Shown: one piece after another, positions 7,697-16,871 of the stretch | How the letters are laid out: the number at the start of each line of letters is the position of its first letter | Numbering within the stretch: the first letter of the stretch is position 1 | NCBI GenBank assembly: GCA_030265965.1 | Contig: JAJDHA010000006.1 | Coordinates: 1 to 49,658, forward strand | DNA length: 49,658 bases | Direction of reading: 5' to 3' | Source of the DNA: Odoribacter sp. OttesenSCG-928-L07 | GTDB taxonomy: Bacteria > Bacteroidota > Bacteroidia > Bacteroidales > BM520 | Position numbers and translations under genes: made by a program | Notes under the pieces: generated by a model | What the model was told of the DNA's origin: nothing | Databases searched by the model: none | What the model saw: the letters and a program-made list of their open reading frames with translations, nothing else

Positions 7697-10600
7697 AATA
7701 TTTTCACTCATATATCAGTATTTTAACAAACATCGCAATATAATGATCATTGCATTGATTGTAATAACATTATTATCAGCTTTTTTCGCATCTAAGATTA
7801 AGTTTGATGAAGATATCTCCGGTTTTTTACCTAAAAGTAAAGAAACAGAAGATATCAATTTCATAATGAATAATATTGGTATTTCCGATAAGATAATTGT
7901 AAGAATAAGTGACAACAACAATGATATGGATGAGTTGGAAGATGCATCCGAAAGATTTGTTTACCTTGCTGATTCCATTATTGGTTCTGAACATATTTCA
8001 AAAATTTTCTATAAAGTCGATCAAAGTCTAATTTTTTCAGTTTCTGATTTCATAAGTTCAAATTTTCCTTATTTTCTTAATGATGATGATTACTCACATC
8101 TTGCTGAAAAAATCAGCAAAGAAAGTATCAATAAAACATTGGAAGGCAACAAACAATTACTAACTTCACCTATTGGTGCTGTTATGAAAAAGACTATCGT
8201 GAATGATCCTCTTCATTTTGCTACGCCGATATTACAGGACTTACAAAAATTTCAAATAAGTGATGAATTTATTAATATCGATGACTATATCTTTACAAAA
8301 AACGGAAAAGAACAAATTGTACTGATTACATCTACACATCCATCAAGCGAAACTGCACAGAACAAAATAATGATTACTAAACTCAAAGAATGTATCAAAA
8401 TTGTTAGCTCAGAGTTTGACGATAATATTTCAATAAGATATTTTGGTGCAGCAGATATTGCTGTTACAAATGCCAGCAGGATAAAAAAAGATTCAATCTT
8501 ATCAATAATCATAGCATCAATATTAATCATAGCCTTAATGATATATTTTTTCCGAAGATTCAACTCGATAGTTTTGATAATACTTCCGATAATCTTCGGT
8601 GGAATATTTTCTTTAGCAATGATGTATTTTTTCAAAGGAAATATTTCTGCAATTGCAATTGGTGCCGGTTCAATAATTTTCGGAATAGCAATAAATTATT
8701 CACTACATTATTTGGTTCATGTAAAATATGTTAGCAGTAATATTCAAGTAATCAAAGACATTTCCAGTCCTTTAATAATAGGTGGATTTACTACAATCGC
8801 CGCATTTCTAAGCTTAATATTTATCAGTTCAAAGTCAATGAGCGATTTTGGTTTATTTGCAGCATTTACACTTATAGGAACATCATTATTTGTTCTTATC
8901 TTCTTACCACATTTCCTTAGCAATAAAATATATTTAAAAAAGCAAAATAAAACTTTCCTTGAACGCATTTCTGAATATAATCTTCATCAGAACAAAGCAT
9001 TAATTGCATTCATAACTGTCATTACAATCATATTGCTATTCTTCACGCCTAAAACAACATTTGAAGGTGATATGAATGCAATAAATTATATGACAACTGA
9101 ACAAAAAACTAATTTTGAAGATTTTGCCGGAGTAACAAACATTTCAAAAACAAGTTTATACAATATATCTGAAGGGAAAAATTTAGATGACGCTTTATGC
9201 AAATATGAATCTAATATAGGAATTATAGATTCTTTGATTGTTAATGGTGACCTAAGCGGATATACTGGAATCAGAAACTTTCTCCCATCCAAGGAGATGC
9301 AAACTCATCGATTAAAAAAGTGGAATGAATTTCTCGCAGAACACAAGACTAATCTTACTGAAATCCTTGCTTCCGAATGCAAAGAAATTGGATTTAAAAC
9401 AGATGCTTTCAATAATTTCTTAAATACTTTAGATAAAAATTTCGAAATTCAAGACCCTGAGTATTTTTCCATTCTTATTGAAAACTTTCTCAAAGATTAT
9501 CTAATAAGCACAAAAGATAGATCTATGGTAATAAGCTTATTATATTCAGAACCGACAAAAGTTGAAAATATTAAAAGCGTTCTTGGCGGATTTACATTCG
9601 ATTCTGGGACTATGATGAGAAACATGATTAATACCTTGTCAAAAGACTTTGATTTTATTGTGTATATATGTGGAATAATTGTGTTCTTCTTTCTTATAAT
9701 TTCTTTTAAGCGAATTGAATTAAGTGTTATTGCATTTCTCCCAATGCTAATAAGTTGGGTTTGGATTTTGGGAATTATGGGTATTTTTGATATACGATTT
9801 AATATTGTTAACATAATACTTGCTACATTCATTTTTGGTTTAGGAGACGATTATACAATCTTTATTGTTGACGGTCTGATGAGCGAATATAGTTATGGCA
9901 AAAAGAAAGTTGATTCGTTTAAAAGCGCTGTAAGCTTATCAGCAATAACAATGTTTATTGGTATTGGGTCATTAATCATTGCAAAACATCCTGCAATGCA
10001 ATCATTGGCGCAAGTAACAATTATTGGAATGTTGTCTGTTGTGTTGATGGCTTTTGTTATCCCTCCAATTTTCTTTAATGCAATAACAAAAAAGAAAGGA
10101 AAAACAAGAAAAACACCAGTTACATTAACAAATTGGTTGGCGACTTTTGCTGCTTTCGTTTTTTTCTTATTCGGAAGTTTGTTTATTACAATTTCCGGTT
10201 TTTTCCTGCTAACAATTGGTGGAAAAACAGAAAAACATAAATTAAAATATCACAAATTACTTCAAAAGTTTTCAAAATTTTGCTTTGATAATCTCTTATT
10301 AAACAAAACAACACTTATTAATTATTACAAAGAAACTTTTGACAAGCAAGGAATTATCATATCAAATCATCAATCGCATCTTGATTTGATAATAATCATG
10401 ATGCTGAATCCCAAAATAATTATTTTAACTAATGAGTGGGTTTGGAAATCTCCATTTTATGGCATACTAATAAGATATGCAGATTACTTACCAATACATA
10501 ATGGCATAGAAGACAATGTGGATAAACTTAGACATCTGTACAATGCAGGATATTCTATAATGGTTTTTCCAGAAGGAACAAGATCTGAAGACTGCTCAAT

Positions 10601-11165
10601 ATTACGTTTCCACAAAGGCGCGTTCTATTTGGCAGAACAATTGAAAGCCGATATAATTCCAATATTAATTCACGGCGCCGGTCATACATTACCAAAATCT
10701 GAACTATTGCTAAGAAAAGGTAAGATTACTGTAGAAATATTAAACAGGATCTATTCTGCTAACCAAGAATATGGAAAAGATTATACTGAACGTACAAAAT
10801 CTATTCGCAAAATGTATATCAATGAATATCAAAGATTATCGAATGAAATTGAAACACCACAATATTTCCATAATTTAGTTATCGGAAATTACAAATACAA
10901 AGTTAATAATCTTGAAAACATTGTACGTAAACAATTAAAAGATAACAATAATTTTACTGAAGAAATCGCAAAGTTGCCAAAAAACGGCACAATCTGTATC
11001 GATAATTGTAATTACGGTGTTTACCCTTTAATTGCGGCATTAGTTAATAAAAATCTTCAAATTATTGCAACAGACAAAGATGATGACAAAGTACTAATTG
11101 CGCAAAATTGTGCATCAGTGCCAAAAAACCTCAGCTTTGTATTTAAAGACAGCGAGAGTAAGTAA
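7689..11165 (+). CDS. MMPL/RND exporter fused to an acyltransferase and a methyltransferase-like tail
   Basis: A 1158-residue fusion. Residues 1-800 form an RND/MMPL exporter: an N-terminal helix (about 17-35), a periplasmic loop, a helix bundle with GIAINYS at 332, then a second half with GLGDDYTIFIVDG from 717. Residues about 860-1060 are a PlsC-type lysophospholipid acyltransferase with HQSHLD at 894-899 (HX4D) and FPEGTR at 960. The last 65 residues look like the start of a Rossmann methyltransferase fold (ICIDNCNYG, IIATDKDDD) that stops early and lacks the glycine-rich loop. Acylation and export of the polyene lipid by one polypeptide is the natural reading. Confidence 0.88.
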   Translation: MDKIFSLIYQYFNKHRNIMIIALIVITLLSAFFASKIKFDEDISGFLPKSKETEDINFIMNNIGISDKIIVRISDNNNDMDELEDASERFVYLADSIIGSEHISKIFYKVDQSLIFSVSDFISSNFPYFLNDDDYSHLAEKISKESINKTLEGNKQLLTSPIGAVMKKTIVNDPLHFATPILQDLQKFQISDEFINIDDYIFTKNGKEQIVLITSTHPSSETAQNKIMITKLKECIKIVSSEFDDNISIRYFGAADIAVTNASRIKKDSILSIIIASILIIALMIYFFRRFNSIVLIILPIIFGGIFSLAMMYFFKGNISAIAIGAGSIIFGIAINYSLHYLVHVKYVSSNIQVIKDISSPLIIGGFTTIAAFLSLIFISSKSMSDFGLFAAFTLIGTSLFVLIFLPHFLSNKIYLKKQNKTFLERISEYNLHQNKALIAFITVITIILLFFTPKTTFEGDMNAINYMTTEQKTNFEDFAGVTNISKTSLYNISEGKNLDDALCKYESNIGIIDSLIVNGDLSGYTGIRNFLPSKEMQTHRLKKWNEFLAEHKTNLTEILASECKEIGFKTDAFNNFLNTLDKNFEIQDPEYFSILIENFLKDYLISTKDRSMVISLLYSEPTKVENIKSVLGGFTFDSGTMMRNMINTLSKDFDFIVYICGIIVFFFLIISFKRIELSVIAFLPMLISWVWILGIMGIFDIRFNIVNIILATFIFGLGDDYTIFIVDGLMSEYSYGKKKVDSFKSAVSLSAITMFIGIGSLIIAKHPAMQSLAQVTIIGMLSVVLMAFVIPPIFFNAITKKKGKTRKTPVTLTNWLATFAAFVFFLFGSLFITISGFFLLTIGGKTEKHKLKYHKLLQKFSKFCFDNLLLNKTTLINYYKETFDKQGIIISNHQSHLDLIIIMMLNPKIIILTNEWVWKSPFYGILIRYADYLPIHNGIEDNVDKLRHLYNAGYSIMVFPEGTRSEDCSILRFHKGAFYLAEQLKADIIPILIHGAGHTLPKSELLLRKGKITVEILNRIYSANQEYGKDYTERTKSIRKMYINEYQRLSNEIETPQYFHNLVIGNYKYKVNNLENIVRKQLKDNNNFTEEIAKLPKNGTICIDNCNYGVYPLIAALVNKNLQIIATDKDDDKVLIAQNCASVPKNLSFVFKDSESK

Positions 11166-11193
11166 ATAAAAAGATTAAGTCAATATAAAATTT

Positions 11194-12492
11194 ATGGATT
11201 TTTTACCTAAAATTGAACAAGAGCCCATTGATATAATAAAAAAATATCAAGATGAAAGATTAATCAAAAATTTGGAATATATAAATGCTAAATCAGACTA
11301 TTACAGAAATGTTTTTAGTAAAAACAAAATTGACATCAAAAAGATAAAATCTGTAGAAGACTTAAAACATATCCCTGTTACAAATAAAGAAGATTTGCAG
11401 TTATATAACAAAGATTTTATTTGCGTTGATAGCAGTAAAATTGTTGATTACATTACAACATCAGGCACTCTTAGCACTCCTACAACTTTTGCCATGACAG
11501 ACAAAGACCTCGACCGCTTAGCATATAATGAAGCCATTTCATTCATTTGTGCCGGAGGAAGTCAAAGTGATATTTATCAATTAATGACAACTATTGATAA
11601 AAGGTTTATGGCAGGACTTGCGTATTTTTTAGGCATCAGAATGATGGGAGCCGGCATTATTCGCGTTGGCAATGGAATGCCTGAATTACAGTGGGATACT
11701 ATTCAACGGATATCACCAACATCAATCATTTGTGTTCCTTCTTTTATTTTAAAAGTGATAAAATATGCTGAAGAACATAATATTGATTACAAAAATTCAA
11801 GCATTAAGAAAGCAATATGTATCGGTGAAAACTTGCGTAACGACGACTTCTCGCTCAATCTCTTAGGTTCCAAAATTAAAGAAAAATGGAATATCGATTT
11901 ATATTCAACTTACGCATCAACAGAAATGGGAACAAGTTTCTGTGAATGTCAAGAAGGGAAAGGCGGGCATCATCATCCCGAACTTATTATTTGTGAACTA
12001 TTGGATGAGAATGGCAATATAGTACCGGAAGGAGAATTCGGAGAACTAACAATCACAACATTAGGCGTTGAAGGAATGCCTTTACTTCGATTTAAAACAG
12101 GCGATATTGCAAGATTTCATTACGAGCCATGCAAATGCGGTAGAACTACTATAAGAATTAGTCCGATTATTGGACGAAAGAACCAAATGATAAAATATAA
12201 AGGAACAACCTTATATCCTGCTGCAATATTTGACATATTAGACAATATTGATTTTATAGAAAATTATGTTGTTATAGTTTCAGAAAATGAGCTTGGTACA
12301 GACGAACTTACAATTCGCATAGGTTGTCATATTCATGATAATAACACAATAAAAGAAGTTAAGGATTTCTTTCGAGCGAAGATTAGGGTTGCGCCGGAAA
12401 TAATTATTGACAGCATTGAAAATATTAGAAAACTTCAAGATCCTGAAAACAATCGGAAACCACGAAAATTTATTAACAATAAGAAGTCATAA
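11194..12492 (+). CDS. Adenylate-forming ligase, phenylacetate-CoA ligase (PaaK)-like
   Basis: A 432-residue ANL-superfamily enzyme of the PaaK type. It has the phosphate loop TTSGTLSTPTTF, the aromatic/Glu motif STYASTEMG, a Cys/His cluster (CECQEG then HHHPE) typical of PaaK relatives, RFKTGDIARF and CKCGRTTIRISPIIGRK before the C-terminal lid. It probably activates an aryl acid as the adenylate and loads it onto CoA or an ACP. With a tyrosine ammonia-lyase in the locus, 4-coumarate is the obvious candidate. About 190 bases separate it from the next gene, the only large gap within the first plus-strand block. Confidence 0.85.
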   Translation: MDFLPKIEQEPIDIIKKYQDERLIKNLEYINAKSDYYRNVFSKNKIDIKKIKSVEDLKHIPVTNKEDLQLYNKDFICVDSSKIVDYITTSGTLSTPTTFAMTDKDLDRLAYNEAISFICAGGSQSDIYQLMTTIDKRFMAGLAYFLGIRMMGAGIIRVGNGMPELQWDTIQRISPTSIICVPSFILKVIKYAEEHNIDYKNSSIKKAICIGENLRNDDFSLNLLGSKIKEKWNIDLYSTYASTEMGTSFCECQEGKGGHHHPELIICELLDENGNIVPEGEFGELTITTLGVEGMPLLRFKTGDIARFHYEPCKCGRTTIRISPIIGRKNQMIKYKGTTLYPAAIFDILDNIDFIENYVVIVSENELGTDELTIRIGCHIHDNNTIKEVKDFFRAKIRVAPEIIIDSIENIRKLQDPENNRKPRKFINNKKS

Positions 12493-12542
12493 TATTTTAA
12501 TAAATATCTAACACAAAACCTTTACAATATAAGAAAATTCCT

Positions 12543-12550
12543 TATCTTTG
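12543..12550 (+). promoter_or_regulatory. TATCTTTG -7-like element, internal promoter candidate
   Basis: This is an exact match to TAnnTTTG in the 187-base gap after the ligase gene. It would give a 5' leader of about 125 bases before the ACP at 12680 and split the first block into two transcription units. No clean -33 element was found. Confidence 0.5.
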
Positions 12551-12563
12551 TATTGTTTATTGA

Positions 12564-12591
12564 GTGTAATATTTTCATGCATATTTTACAC
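12564..12591 (+). promoter_or_regulatory. Imperfect dyad GTGTAA...TTACAC in the ACP leader
   Basis: Outer arms GTGTAA (12564) and TTACAC (to 12591) pair fully, with partial pairing inside around CATG. It sits about 14 bases after the -7-like element, so it could be an operator or a leader hairpin. No regulator gene lies nearby. Confidence 0.35.
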
Positions 12592-12679
12592 CCACATAAA
12601 CTAATATATTATAACACAACACTTTTATCTTTAATATCAAAACAATTTTATTAACAAAATAGTTAAATACTGATTTAAT

Positions 12680-12937
12680 ATGACAAGAAAAGAAGTTGAA
12701 AAGAAAGTTAATGATTTTTTAATTGAAGAAATTGAAATCGACGAAGCACTTTTAAATGATGATGCATTACTAAAAGAAGACCTTGGAATTGATAGCCTTG
12801 ATTTTGTTGACATTGTTGTAATTGTAGAAAACATTTTCGGATTTAAAATTAGACCTGAAGAGATGACAAATATTAAAACATTGTCACAATTTTACGATTA
12901 TATAGAAAGTAAATCTAAGGAAAAGAAAAATGACTAA
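12680..12937 (+). CDS. Acyl carrier protein (second of three, divergent)
   Basis: An 85-residue ACP with phosphopantetheine Ser39 in DLGIDSLDFVD. It is clearly different from the other two ACPs here and closer to ApeF/ApeE-type or 'phosphopantetheine-binding' ACPs of aryl polyene loci. Two ACP types in one pathway would allow one to hold the aryl starter and the other the extender or product. The acyltransferase gene begins before this stop, an 8-base overlap. Confidence 0.9.
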   Translation: MTRKEVEKKVNDFLIEEIEIDEALLNDDALLKEDLGIDSLDFVDIVVIVENIFGFKIRPEEMTNIKTLSQFYDYIESKSKEKKND

Positions 12938-13844
12938 AGAGTCGCGACAATGGAAAGGGAAAACAGGCGGAGGCTCCTTTGGTCAAAAAAGTCTGTTCTT
13001 TATTTTTAAGTTCGTTGACGTAACTATTATTTACCCTACTCTATTGCTCGTTGTTCCATTCTATATGCTTTTCAACAGAACAGGATATTTATCTATTATC
13101 CGCTATTTCAAACAAGCATACAATATGTCCTCAATGAAAGCTTTTATGCAAACTTTTAAGAATCACTTGATCTTCGGACAAGTTGTCTTGGATAAATTTG
13201 CTATCATTGCAGGAAGAAAAAATTTCTTTTCTACAGAAGTAGAAGGAGAAGAATATATCAAAGAGTTGCTTTCGAAGAAGACCGGATTTATTATTGCAAG
13301 TTCACATATCGGTAATTTTGAAGCTGGAGGCTTTGTTACTCAACAAGATGTGAAGAAAATACATGCGTTAATATACGATGGAGAATCTGAAGCAATAATG
13401 AAAAAAAGAAAACAAACTCTAAAAGATGTTAACATCAACGCAATATCAGTAAAAAAAGATATGTCGCATTTATTTTTAATTAAACAAGCTTTGGAAAATG
13501 GAGAAATAATCACAATCCCTTGCGACAGAGTTTATGGTAGCAACAAAAATATCAACAGAGTATTTTTAGGTAAAGAAGCTTCGTTTCCCCTTGCTCCTTT
13601 TCGCTTAGCTGCACAAATGAATGTGCCAATTGTTGCTTTATTTATGATGAAAGATAGCGCAAAAAAATATCACGCATATATTAACCCTATCGAAGTCAAA
13701 ACAGAGGTTCAAAACATTGCAAAAAAGGCAGAACTCCTTGCTACTGAATTTATTCGCAAATGCGAAGAGATTGTATTAAAATATCCACACCAATGGTTTA
13801 ATTTCTATAATTTTTGGGCAACAGAAAACATACAACACAACTGA
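12930..13844 (+). CDS. LpxL/HtrB-like lysophospholipid acyltransferase
   Basis: A 304-residue membrane-associated acyltransferase. An N-terminal hydrophobic segment (about 30-48) is followed by the HX4E motif SHIGNFEAGG (His126, Glu131), ITIPCDRVYG and the FLGKEASFPLAPFRLAAQ segment seen in LpxL-like acyltransferases. Such enzymes move an acyl chain from ACP to a lipid acceptor at the inner membrane. In aryl polyene loci a protein of this type is the usual candidate for joining polyene to its lipid or glycan anchor. It is translationally coupled to the ACP before it and to the dehydratase one base after it. Confidence 0.85.
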   Translation: MTKESRQWKGKTGGGSFGQKSLFFIFKFVDVTIIYPTLLLVVPFYMLFNRTGYLSIIRYFKQAYNMSSMKAFMQTFKNHLIFGQVVLDKFAIIAGRKNFFSTEVEGEEYIKELLSKKTGFIIASSHIGNFEAGGFVTQQDVKKIHALIYDGESEAIMKKRKQTLKDVNINAISVKKDMSHLFLIKQALENGEIITIPCDRVYGSNKNINRVFLGKEASFPLAPFRLAAQMNVPIVALFMMKDSAKKYHAYINPIEVKTEVQNIAKKAELLATEFIRKCEEIVLKYPHQWFNFYNFWATENIQHN

Positions 13845-13845
13845 T

Positions 13846-14307
13846 ATGACAGCGCAAAAAACATTATCACAATTACAATTCCCATATAAAGAAAATGAAA
13901 TCTTGATGCTAATTCCTCAGCGTCCACCATTTGTTATGGTTGATGAATTAGTTTATTGTGACGATACTCATACTTTATGCACTCTTAATATTAAGAACAA
14001 TAATATCTTTATTGAAAACGAACATTTCTCTGAAGTAGGAATATTAGAAAATATTGCACAAAGCTGCGCTGTTCGATTGGGTTATCTCAATATAAATCAG
14101 CCTGTTAAAATAGGGATGGTTGCTTCAATAAGTAATTTCGAATTATTTGAACTACCAAAAGTAGATGAAAAAATTTCAACAGAAATCATTATTGATGAAA
14201 GTTTTATGAACGTTATTATGTTCAAAGCAACCGTCAAATCCAAAAATACAATTATTGCAACATGTAACATGAAAGTAATTTTAACTGATATAGATATTGA
14301 AGAATAA
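13846..14307 (+). CDS. 3-hydroxyacyl-ACP dehydratase, ApeP/FabZ-like hotdog protein
   Basis: A 153-residue hotdog-fold protein. The N-terminal helix leads to LIPQRPPFVMVDELV, matching the LPHRYPFLLVD region of FabZ, and then EHFSEVGILENIAQS. The candidate catalytic pair is His60 and Glu68. The His-Glu gap is about six residues shorter than in FabZ (HFPxxPIxPGVLxxE), as in the ApeP-like branch of aryl polyene dehydratases. It would dehydrate 3-hydroxyacyl-ACP during polyene growth, probably with the second dehydratase at 16872. It is tightly spaced within the operon. Confidence 0.8.
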   Translation: MTAQKTLSQLQFPYKENEILMLIPQRPPFVMVDELVYCDDTHTLCTLNIKNNNIFIENEHFSEVGILENIAQSCAVRLGYLNINQPVKIGMVASISNFELFELPKVDEKISTEIIIDESFMNVIMFKATVKSKNTIIATCNMKVILTDIDIEE

Positions 14308-14331
14308 CGTAAAACAAATTTAACGAATAAC

Positions 14332-14589
14332 ATGAAAGAATTAATCGAAGAATTAAAAAAACAAATTATTGAAGTATTAAACTTAGAAGGAATTCAACCT
14401 GATGATATTGATGAAACTGCACCTCTATTTGGAGAAGGCTTAGGATTAGATTCTATTGATGCTTTAGAACTAATAGTTTTAATGGAAAAGAATTATGGCA
14501 TTAAGCTATCAAATGCATCAGAAGGTAAAGATGTCTTTAAGTCAATTACAACAATGGCTGAATATATAACAAATCATAGAATAAAATAA
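14332..14589 (+). CDS. Acyl carrier protein (third of three)
   Basis: An 85-residue ACP with phosphopantetheine Ser41 in GLGLDSIDALEL. It is a close paralog of the ACP at 5201, sharing IIEVLNL, DDID, APLFG and EKNYGIK segments. It sits directly before the ketosynthase, whose ATG follows the stop codon with no gap, which points to it as the working carrier for that condensing enzyme. The duplication inside the locus suggests division of labour or simple gene dosage. Confidence 0.92.
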   Translation: MKELIEELKKQIIEVLNLEGIQPDDIDETAPLFGEGLGLDSIDALELIVLMEKNYGIKLSNASEGKDVFKSITTMAEYITNHRIK

Positions 14590-15792
14590 ATGAGGAATAT
14601 CTTTGTTACCGGAATGGGAATTATTACCAGCTTGGGGATTGGGAAGGATAGGACTTTGCAAGCTCTGCAACAAAAAAAATCTTCCATTGGTGCCATGAAA
14701 TATCTTCAAACAACACATAACAATTTTCCCGTTGGCGAAGTTCAACTCAGCACTGATGAGATGGGTGATTTTCTAAATGTTCCCGACGGCACATATACAC
14801 GCACCGCATTACTTGGACGAATTGCGCTTAAAGAAGCTTTACAAGAATCCGAGATTAATGAGAAACGACCAAAACGTTTGGCTTTAATCTCTGGAACAAC
14901 TGTTGGTGGAATGGATAAAAGCGAAATTTTTTACAATGATTTTTTATCTGGCGATAAGCATACAGAATATATTGAAACTCATGACTGTGGTGCTACAACT
15001 GATTTAATTTCAAAAGAATACCAAGGGAAATTTGATGTCATTACCACAATTTCAACCGCATGTTCTTCTGCAGCCAATGCCGTAATCCTTGGTGCAAATC
15101 TTATTAAAACAGGTCGCGTTGATGCAGCTATAGTTGGTGGCAGTGAGTGTTTAAGCAAATTTCATCTCAACGGATTTAAAACCCTAATGATATTAGATTC
15201 AGAACACAACAAACCATTTGATAGAAATAGAAATGGTTTAAATCTTGGCGAAGGCGCTGCTTTTATCGTAATTGAGTCTGAAGAGTCTGTTAATGAACGT
15301 AATGTTAACCCAATCTGCAAACTATCAGGTTATGCAAATACATGCGATGCTTTTCATCAAACCGCCACTTCACCTAATGGAGAAGGCGCCTTTTTGGCTA
15401 TGGAAAAAGCAATACAAGAAAGCGGTTTAAAAAAGTCAGATATCGATTATATTAATGCACACGGTACTGGAACCGACAATAATGATTTAACAGAAGGAAT
15501 TGCAATAATGCGCGTTTTTGGAGATAAAATTCCTCCTGTATCATCAATTAAATCATTTACCGGTCATACTACTAGCGCAGCAGGAAGCGTCGAAAGCGTA
15601 ATATCTATCCTTGCTTTAAAACATAATTTTATTCCGGTTAATTTAAACTTCACCGAACAAATTGAAGAATTGTCTTTTAAACCTGCAACAGAGATGATTC
15701 CCAATAAAGATTTAAAACATGTTATCACCAACTCATTTGGTTTTGGAGGTAACGACTCATCATGTATTTTCTCCCAAATAGATTTATCATGA
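14590..15792 (+). CDS. Beta-ketoacyl-ACP synthase (KAS II type), elongating
   Basis: A 400-residue condensing enzyme with the full catalytic triad: Cys158 in STACSSAAN, His291 in NAHGTGTDNND and His326 in FTGHTTSAAG, plus the C-terminal NSFGFGGND. Length is typical for FabF. It catalyses decarboxylative Claisen condensation of malonyl-ACP with an acyl-ACP. Its stop codon overlaps the start of a Cys-less partner (ATGA), the classic layout of a KS/chain-length-factor heterodimer as in ApeO/ApeC-like pairs, so this is probably the polyene-building KS. Confidence 0.92.
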   Translation: MRNIFVTGMGIITSLGIGKDRTLQALQQKKSSIGAMKYLQTTHNNFPVGEVQLSTDEMGDFLNVPDGTYTRTALLGRIALKEALQESEINEKRPKRLALISGTTVGGMDKSEIFYNDFLSGDKHTEYIETHDCGATTDLISKEYQGKFDVITTISTACSSAANAVILGANLIKTGRVDAAIVGGSECLSKFHLNGFKTLMILDSEHNKPFDRNRNGLNLGEGAAFIVIESEESVNERNVNPICKLSGYANTCDAFHQTATSPNGEGAFLAMEKAIQESGLKKSDIDYINAHGTGTDNNDLTEGIAIMRVFGDKIPPVSSIKSFTGHTTSAAGSVESVISILALKHNFIPVNLNFTEQIEELSFKPATEMIPNKDLKHVITNSFGFGGNDSSCIFSQIDLS

Positions 15793-16859
15793 GCATATAT
15801 ATAAATTCAATAGCACATATTTCTATTCAAGAACCGATGTCAGAAAATTGGTTTCACTCCCCTATTATGTATCGTGAAAATTATGTGCGTTCAATAGAAC
15901 CTGACTATTCTGCATTTATTCCAATGATGACCGCTCGCAGAATGGGACTCGTAATGAAAAGAGCAATTGCAACTGCATTAAAAACTATAAGAGAAACAGG
16001 AATCGAAAATCCTGACGCAATTATCACCGGCACAGGGCTCGGTTGTATAGAAAATACCGAAAAGTTTTTAATCGCAATGATTGAAAACAATGAAGAGTTG
16101 CTCCCACCAACAGCATTTATGCAATCGACACATAATACTATCGGATCTCAAATTGCAGTTTTCTTAAAATGCAACGGATATAACAGCACATATTCTCATC
16201 GAGGTACATCTTTCGATAGCGCTTTATTTGATGCCGTAATGCAATTTGAGTTAGAAAAAATTTCTTCAGCTTTAATAAACTCTCATGATGAAATGACTCC
16301 AAATTATTTCAAATTATTAAGTAAATTAAATTATTGGAAAGAAGGTGAAATTTCAGAAGAAGTGTTAAGAGATGGGAAATCAAAAGGTTCATTCTCCAGC
16401 GAAGCGTCGGTAAGTTTTATGTTGGAAAACTCAAAGTCTAAAAATACAATTTGTGAGTTAAAAGGCATGGAGATGATGTATGAACCGGATATCGAACAAA
16501 TAGAGGTTTGCCTTAACAAAATATTACGACGAAACAATCTGAACATCAACAATATAAACGCAGTAGTTGTTGGAGTAAGCGGGGATAAAGATAACGACGA
16601 TATTTACACAGAATTATTATCATCTATTTTACCTCAAAAACCCGTTGTTTGGTATAAACATATTTTTGGGGAATCTTATTCTGCTTCCGGATTGGGAATG
16701 TATGTTGCTGCAACAATTTTAAAAAAAGGGATTTTACCTAAACATCTTTTATATAGCAAAACATGCACGGATGCATCAACTCCACAAAACATATTGGTAT
16801 ATAATCATTTTCAAAACAAAGATCATTCATTGGTTTTATTATCATCATGTAACAATTAA
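15789..16859 (+). CDS. Chain-length-factor-like beta-ketoacyl synthase partner, no active-site Cys
   Basis: A 356-residue thiolase-fold protein from the ATG at 15789, which overlaps the KS stop as ATGA; the in-frame ATG 27 bases upstream lies inside the KS gene and is unlikely. The fold is recognisable from MTARRMGLVMKRAI, ITGTGLGCIENTE and STHNTIGSQIA. Where a KS has its Cys loop this protein has SHRGTSFDSAL, with no Cys. This matches the 'beta-ketoacyl synthase chain length factor' family of aryl polyene loci. It would dimerise with the upstream KS and set chain length without catalysing condensation. Confidence 0.85.
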   Translation: MSIYINSIAHISIQEPMSENWFHSPIMYRENYVRSIEPDYSAFIPMMTARRMGLVMKRAIATALKTIRETGIENPDAIITGTGLGCIENTEKFLIAMIENNEELLPPTAFMQSTHNTIGSQIAVFLKCNGYNSTYSHRGTSFDSALFDAVMQFELEKISSALINSHDEMTPNYFKLLSKLNYWKEGEISEEVLRDGKSKGSFSSEASVSFMLENSKSKNTICELKGMEMMYEPDIEQIEVCLNKILRRNNLNINNINAVVVGVSGDKDNDDIYTELLSSILPQKPVVWYKHIFGESYSASGLGMYVAATILKKGILPKHLLYSKTCTDASTPQNILVYNHFQNKDHSLVLLSSCNN

Positions 16860-16871
16860 ATTTTAAGAATT

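Noticed and set aside
7689-11165. Two separate genes, exporter and acyltransferase
   Set aside because: The frame is continuous, with no stop or likely internal start between the domains, so it is one fusion protein.
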